In this document: piece by piece, positions 5,852 through 9,681 of the stretch
How positions within the stretch are numbered: position 1 is the first letter of the stretch
Layout: every line of letters begins with the position of its first letter
Source: Burkholderiaceae bacterium
GTDB taxonomy: Bacteria; Pseudomonadota; Gammaproteobacteria; Burkholderiales; Burkholderiaceae
Length of the DNA: 9,681 nucleotides
Assembly: GCA_023253905.1 (NCBI GenBank)
Contig: JALREG010000050.1
Location: 1-9,681 of the forward strand
Direction of reading: 5' to 3'
Position numbers and translations under genes: made by a program
The notes under the pieces: model-generated
Seen by the model: the letters and a program-made list of their open reading frames with translations, nothing else
What the model was told of the DNA's origin: nothing
Databases searched by the model: none

Positions 5852-6805
5852 ATGATCAACTACAAGCACCTGCAATATTTCTGGCGGGTTGCGCGCGCAG
5901 GCGGCCTGGCGCGCGCAAGCGACGAAGCCCATGTCACGCCACAAACCATCAGCGAGCAGCTCCATGAACTCGAAGCGTCGCTCGGCGCGCAACTGTTTGA
6001 ACGGCGCGGTCGCCGTCTCGAGCTGACCGAGTCCGGGCAGGTCGCTTTCGACTATGCCGAGCGGATTTTTTCGCTGGGCGCCGAAGCCGAGGCGGTGCTG
6101 CGCGGTAGCGCCGGGTCGCAATCGGTCCATTTTCGGATTGGCGTGGCCGATGTGGTGCCCAAGGCCGTCGCGTACCGGCTGATTGAACCCGCCATGCGAA
6201 TTGGTAAACCGGTGCACCTCACCGCACGCGAATGGAAGCTGGACGGATTGCTCGCGGAGCTCTCGGTTCACCGCCTCGATATGGTGATTGCGGACACCCC
6301 CACGCCGCCCGGCACCGGCGTACGCGCGTTCAATCACCGTCTGGGTGAAACCGGGCTTTGCTTTTTCGCCGCACCCGCGCTTGCCGAGCGCCTGACCGGT
6401 GATTTTCCAGCCTGCCTGCATCGGATGCCCATGCTGATGCCTGGGCAGGACACCTCGCTTTACGGACGGCTGGTGCGATGGTTTGAGCGACATCATCTTG
6501 CCCCCGAACTGGTTGCGGAGTTTGATGACGCGGCGCTCATGAAAGCCTTTGGTCGCGCGGGGCTCGGGGTGTTTTCGTCGCCGGCTGCGCTTGCCGATGA
6601 AATCGCCGAGCAGTACGGCGTGCGCGCCATCGGGTCAACCGATGAGGTGAGACAGGAGTTCTTTGCGATTTCGGTTCAGAGGCGCACGACCCACCCCTGC
6701 GTACGTGCCATCTTCGACCACGCGGACAGCTCACTGCCCTCGATAGCCGTCGAGCCGACTAGCGCGGTGAAGAGCCGGAAAGTTCGGCGAGCGTTGCGTC
6801 AATGA
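5852..6805 (+). CDS. nhaR: LysR-family transcriptional regulator, NhaR type
   Basis: A 317-residue LysR regulator. The N-terminal helix-turn-helix begins MINYKHLQYFWRVARAGGLARAS and continues with HVTPQTISEQLHELEASLG and LFERRGRRLELTESG (to about residue 62). The effector domain carries phrases typical of NhaR, the activator of the sodium/proton antiporter gene nhaA in E. coli: GVADVVPKAVAYRLIEPA (97-114), SVHRLDMVIADTP (138-150), VRAFNHRLGETGLCFFAAP (157-175), EFDDAALMKAFGRAGLGVF (223-241) and EQYGVRAIGSTDEVRQEF (253-270). No nhaA lies in the window, so the target is unknown; NhaR-like proteins in this group need not control antiporters. ATG 5852 matches the family's N-terminal MINYKHL; upstream in-frame codons back to 5720 lie over the divergent gene. 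No Shine-Dalgarno is seen. The last 47 bases overlap nudC on the other strand, and the final ~20 residues look like an unconserved tail. Confidence 0.88.
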   Translation: MINYKHLQYFWRVARAGGLARASDEAHVTPQTISEQLHELEASLGAQLFERRGRRLELTESGQVAFDYAERIFSLGAEAEAVLRGSAGSQSVHFRIGVADVVPKAVAYRLIEPAMRIGKPVHLTAREWKLDGLLAELSVHRLDMVIADTPTPPGTGVRAFNHRLGETGLCFFAAPALAERLTGDFPACLHRMPMLMPGQDTSLYGRLVRWFERHHLAPELVAEFDDAALMKAFGRAGLGVFSSPAALADEIAEQYGVRAIGSTDEVRQEFFAISVQRRTTHPCVRAIFDHADSSLPSIAVEPTSAVKSRKVRRALRQ

Positions 6806-7604
6806 GCGCGCGAGCAATGCTGAGCCTTGGCGGTATGCCCGGCAAGGCCTCGGGGTCGAACCATTGCGCATCGGCAAGTTCGTTGGGGTCGATCCGGATC
6901 TCGCCCCCTGCCCATTCCGCACGGAACGCAATCATGAGGGAATGCGGAAACGGCCAGCTCTGGCTTCCGAAATAGCGAAGATCGCGAATTTCAATACCCG
7001 CTTCCTCCCTCACTTCACGCACCACCGCCTGCTCGACGGTTTCACCCGCTTCAACGAACCCTGCTAGCGCGCTGTAGCGACCCGGCGGGAAGTGCAGCCC
7101 TCGACCCATCAGCATCTGACGGCCACGCGTGACCATGACCATCATCGCGGGTGCAATCCGCGGGTAGGTGGAAAGCCCGCACGATGGGCAGCGCCTTGCG
7201 CGCTCACCAGGCAGGTGCTCTGTCCCGGTGCCACAGGCGCCACAGAAGCGATGCGTGCGATCCCACTCGAGGAGCTGGATCGCCCGCATGGCAATCGCCA
7301 GGTCAGTGTCGTTCAGCTCACCAAACCACTGCCGCAGACCCGCCGCCCGCAAACCAGGCGGAAGCGCCCCCGCGCCTGCACCCGAAGCATCGAGCGCGAC
7401 GGCAATATGATCCCGCCCCTGATGTCGTCCGATTGAGTGCACCCGTCCGGCTTCGATACCCAGCGTCCGATAGTGTCGCCAGGGCAACGCACGCGGCTCG
7501 CGTTCAGTCAGCACCAGCGCGTCACCTGTGAACACATAGGCGAGCGCATCGTCATGAAGCGAGAGCTCGAGCGAGGGCTCGAAGTCGTCGGGCGATCGGA
7601 TCAT
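6759..7604 (-). CDS. nudC: NAD(H) pyrophosphatase / RNA deNADding Nudix enzyme NudC
   Basis: A 281-residue cytosolic Nudix hydrolase that splits NADH to NMNH and AMP and, in E. coli, removes NAD caps from RNA. Domains in order: an N-terminal domain (about 1-115); a zinc ribbon, FCGACG...RCPSCG (Cys 121, 124, 139, 142); the Nudix box GFVEAGETVEQAVVREV continuing to REEAGI (182-204); and the NudC signature SQSWPFPHS (214-222), which is the usual SQPWPFPxS with Ser in place of Pro. The metal-binding Glu residues of the box are all present. ATG 7604 overlaps the prfC stop as ATGA, so I prefer it to a start 51 bases upstream (7655) that would lie deeper in prfC and add an unconserved leader. It is last in the gyrB-prfC-nudC run. 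Its 3' end overlaps the convergent nhaR gene by 47 bases. Confidence 0.92.
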   Translation of the reverse strand: MIRSPDDFEPSLELSLHDDALAYVFTGDALVLTEREPRALPWRHYRTLGIEAGRVHSIGRHQGRDHIAVALDASGAGAGALPPGLRAAGLRQWFGELNDTDLAIAMRAIQLLEWDRTHRFCGACGTGTEHLPGERARRCPSCGLSTYPRIAPAMMVMVTRGRQMLMGRGLHFPPGRYSALAGFVEAGETVEQAVVREVREEAGIEIRDLRYFGSQSWPFPHSLMIAFRAEWAGGEIRIDPNELADAQWFDPEALPGIPPRLSIARALIDATLAELSGSSPR

Positions 7605-9199
7605 CCCAGAATCTCCCCATGCTCGCGGGTGGCGAGAAAGCGCACCGACGGCCACGCCTCCATCGTCACCTGCAGGTTGTATCGGTTGGGCGCAAGATAA
7701 ACCGGGTTGCCATCGACATCCTGTGCAAGCCGCACAGCCTGTTCGCGCTCGAATTTTTTGCGCGCGGCATCGTCGGGGAACACCAGCCAGCGGGCGAGCT
7801 GGATATCGCTGGGGTCATAGACCGCATCAACCTGATATTCAGTTTGCAGGCGGTGCGCCACGATCTCAAACTGGAGCGGACCCACCGCGCCGAGTAGCGT
7901 GTGGCCGAGCGCGTTCTCAAAGACCTGGATGGCACCCTCTTCGCCCAACTCTTTGAGGCCTTTGCTGAGCTGCTTGGATTTGAACGGGTCGCGCGCACGC
8001 GCCATCCGGAATAGTTCAGGTGCGAAATACGGGATGCCTAAAAACGCGAGCTTCTCTCCCTCGGTGAGGGTATCGCCGATCTGAAGCTGACCGTGGTTAT
8101 GGAGTCCGATGATGTCGCCTGCCACTGCTTCTTCGCTTGCCACCCGCTCGTTTGCCATGAACGAGAGCGCGTGGGCAATTTTGAGTTCGCGGCCCGTGCG
8201 CTGATGCACCACCCGCGAACCCGGCCTGTAGCGGCCCGAGCAGATCCGCACGAAGGCAATGCGGTCGCGATGCCGAGGATCCATGTTGGCCTGGATCTTG
8301 AAGACGAAACCGGTGAGCGCGGGCTCCTCTGGGTCAACGCCACGCGTGGTGGTGGTGCGGGACAGCGGCGCGGGGGCCCAATCGATCAGCGCCTGCAGGA
8401 TTTCCCGCACGCCAAAATTATTGATTGCCGATCCAAACAGCACCGGCGTTTGGCTGGCAGCAAGAAAACGCTCGACCTCAAACGGCGCGCTCGCGGCACG
8501 CACCAGATCGATATCATCTCGAAGTGCCTTGATTTCTTCTGGAAAGAGCGCATCCAGCCGCGGGTTGTCGAGGCCGGCAATCACTTCCTCATCTGCACTG
8601 ACCCGGTCTTCGCCCGCTGCAAATCGGATCAGCTGGTCGCGACGAAGATCAAATACACCTCTGAAGCGCTTACCCATGCCAAGCGGCCAGGCAAGCGGTG
8701 CACAGTCGATTTTCAACACCGACTCGACTTCCTCGATCAGCGATAACGGCTCTCGCACCTCTCGGTCGAGCTTGTTGATGAAGGTGATGATGGGCGTGTT
8801 ACGCAGACGACAGATTTCGAGGAGCTTGATGGTTCGCTCTTCAACACCTTTGGCCGCGTCGATCACCATGACTGCGGCATCCACCGCAGTGAGCACCCGA
8901 TAGGTGTCTTCGGAGAAGTCTTCGTGGCCAGGGGTATCGAGCAGATTGATGGTGTGATGCGCGTATTCGAACTGCATCACTGAACTGCTCACCGAAATGC
9001 CGCGTTGCTTTTCAACTTCCATCCAGTCGGAGGTGGCATGGCGAGCGCTCTTTCTCGCTTTGACCGTGCCAGCCTGCTGAATGGCGCCCCCGAACAGCAG
9101 GAGCTTCTCGGTGAGCGTGGTTTTACCCGCATCAGGGTGAGAAATGATGGCGAAGGTACGGCGCCTTCGCACCTCCTCGGCGATCGAAAGGCTGCTCAT
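7601..9199 (-). CDS. prfC: Peptide chain release factor 3 (GTPase)
   Basis: A 532-residue translational GTPase, close in length to E. coli RF3. RF3 releases RF1/RF2 from the ribosome after termination and takes part in quality control. Seen directly: RRRRTFAIISHPDAGKTT with the P-loop at residues 21-28, RGIS (66-69), DTPGHEDF (88-95), NKLD (142-145), and the RF3-type phrase KQLSKGLKELGEEGAIQVF in the C-terminal half, followed by GAVGPLQFEIVAHRLQTEY. The SARHATSDWMEVEKQRGISV stretch separates RF3 from EF-G. The start at 9199 fits the family N-terminus. It lies 12 bases after the gyrB stop and has no Shine-Dalgarno, which suggests reinitiation by ribosomes leaving gyrB. The stop overlaps the nudC start by 4 bases (ATGA). 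Having prfC directly behind gyrB is not an arrangement I know as common. Confidence 0.96.
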   Translation of the reverse strand: MSSLSIAEEVRRRRTFAIISHPDAGKTTLTEKLLLFGGAIQQAGTVKARKSARHATSDWMEVEKQRGISVSSSVMQFEYAHHTINLLDTPGHEDFSEDTYRVLTAVDAAVMVIDAAKGVEERTIKLLEICRLRNTPIITFINKLDREVREPLSLIEEVESVLKIDCAPLAWPLGMGKRFRGVFDLRRDQLIRFAAGEDRVSADEEVIAGLDNPRLDALFPEEIKALRDDIDLVRAASAPFEVERFLAASQTPVLFGSAINNFGVREILQALIDWAPAPLSRTTTTRGVDPEEPALTGFVFKIQANMDPRHRDRIAFVRICSGRYRPGSRVVHQRTGRELKIAHALSFMANERVASEEAVAGDIIGLHNHGQLQIGDTLTEGEKLAFLGIPYFAPELFRMARARDPFKSKQLSKGLKELGEEGAIQVFENALGHTLLGAVGPLQFEIVAHRLQTEYQVDAVYDPSDIQLARWLVFPDDAARKKFEREQAVRLAQDVDGNPVYLAPNRYNLQVTMEAWPSVRFLATREHGEILG

Positions 9200-9211
9200 C
9201 AGGGGCGGTGC

Positions 9212-9681
9212 TCAGGCATCGATATTTCGTGCGCCGAGCGCATTCTTTTCGATGAACGCACGCCTGGGCTCGACATCGTCACCCATCAGCGTGCTGAAGA
9301 TCTGATCGGCTGCGATGGCATCTTCGATTTGCACCTTGAGAAGACGGCGCACCTGTGAGTCCATGGTGGTTTCCCAGAGCTGCTCAGCATTCATTTCACC
9401 CAGCCCCTTGTAGCGCTGACGGGTAACCGAACGGTCAGCCTCTGAGAGCAACCAACGCATGGCGCCGCCAAATGAATCGACCAGCTGCGTGCGCTGGCGC
9501 TCACCCTCGCCGCGGCGAATCTGCGAACCCGGGCTCACCAACCCCGCAAGCGTGCGCGAACATTCGACCAGCGTCTGGTAATCGATACTTTGAGTGAAGT
9601 CGGTGTCGAGATGAGACACCTTGACATTGCCATGCACTCGTCGCTCGAAGACCAGCGCGCGGCGTTCGGTGCGCGGATCAA
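9212..9681 (-). CDS. gyrB: DNA gyrase subunit B, C-terminal part (5' end outside window)
   Basis: ATPase/TOPRIM subunit of DNA gyrase, which introduces negative supercoils together with GyrA. The last ~156 residues are present, and the frame is open to the right edge. Reading in from the edge: [18 protein letters not shown], then [17 protein letters not shown], the conserved [22 protein letters not shown], and the ending [20 protein letters not shown] followed by [18 protein letters not shown]. The DAIAADQ...LMGDxVEPRRxFIExNA...NID ending is specific for GyrB; ParE ends differently. The GTG at 9637 is internal and not a start. In many betaproteobacteria gyrB follows dnaA and dnaN at the replication origin, so the origin may lie just beyond the right edge, but nothing in the window proves it. 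Confidence 0.95.
   Translation of the reverse strand, partial: DPRTERRALVFERRVHGNVKVSHLDTDFTQSIDYQTLVECSRTLAGLVSPGSQIRRGEGERQRTQLVDSFGGAMRWLLSEADRSVTRQRYKGLGEMNAEQLWETTMDSQVRRLLKVQIEDAIAADQIFSTLMGDDVEPRRAFIEKNALGARNIDA

Noticed and set aside
5594..6496. Open frame of 300 codons on the minus strand across nhaR
   Set aside because: It has no family signature, and it runs over the nhaR coding region, the promoter gap and the 5' part of the Rrf2 gene. It is a GC-driven shadow.
9212..9681. Assignment as topoisomerase IV subunit ParE
   Set aside because: The C-terminal [20 protein letters not shown]...NID block is GyrB-specific.

Overview
The window is GC-rich chromosomal DNA, densely packed with housekeeping and accessory genes. 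Protein features point to a betaproteobacterium, probably of the Burkholderiales type. The main clues are a topoisomerase III with two C-terminal zinc ribbons and a long Lys/Ala/Ser tail, an NhaR-type LysR regulator, and an HNH protein of the style common in that group. This placement is inferred from protein style, not from a marker tree. No tRNA, rRNA, CRISPR array, insertion sequence, prophage gene or toxin-antitoxin pair is visible. No stretch longer than about 150 bases lacks a gene.

Layout, left to right. (1) The 3' end of topB (+, cut by the left edge) has a basic repetitive tail. (2) A ChaC-type gamma-glutamylcyclotransferase (+) follows. (3) A two-gene minus-strand unit encodes an HNH endonuclease-like protein and then a PhzF-family protein, joined by a 4-base ATGA overlap. 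(4) A PLP-dependent serine/threonine dehydratase or racemase-like enzyme (+) diverges from the HNH gene. (5) nnrU (-), a membrane protein of the NnrU family, lies 8 bases from the end of the PLP enzyme gene. (6) An IscR/Rrf2-type regulator (-) lies upstream of nnrU and is divergent from (7) an NhaR-type LysR regulator (+). (8) A minus-strand run gyrB (cut by the right edge), prfC, nudC is tightly packed: 12 bases between gyrB and prfC, and an ATGA overlap between prfC and nudC. The 3' end of nudC overlaps the 3' end of the LysR gene by 47 bases.

Functionally the window mixes DNA topology (topB, gyrB), translation termination (prfC), NAD(H) and RNA-cap hydrolysis (nudC), glutathione turnover (chaC), amino-acid chemistry (PLP enzyme) and a regulatory island (rrf2/nhaR with nnrU). 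The best material for a second look is that island. Its Rrf2 protein lacks every Cys ligand of the IscR/NsrR [2Fe-2S] cluster, and the AT-rich 100-base divergent promoter region carries a 13-base direct repeat spaced 31 bases apart. Several isolated genes have no recognisable Shine-Dalgarno sequence and may be leaderless. I did not find a clearly new multi-gene system; the regulatory island and the HNH-PhzF pair are the best candidates for under-described biology.
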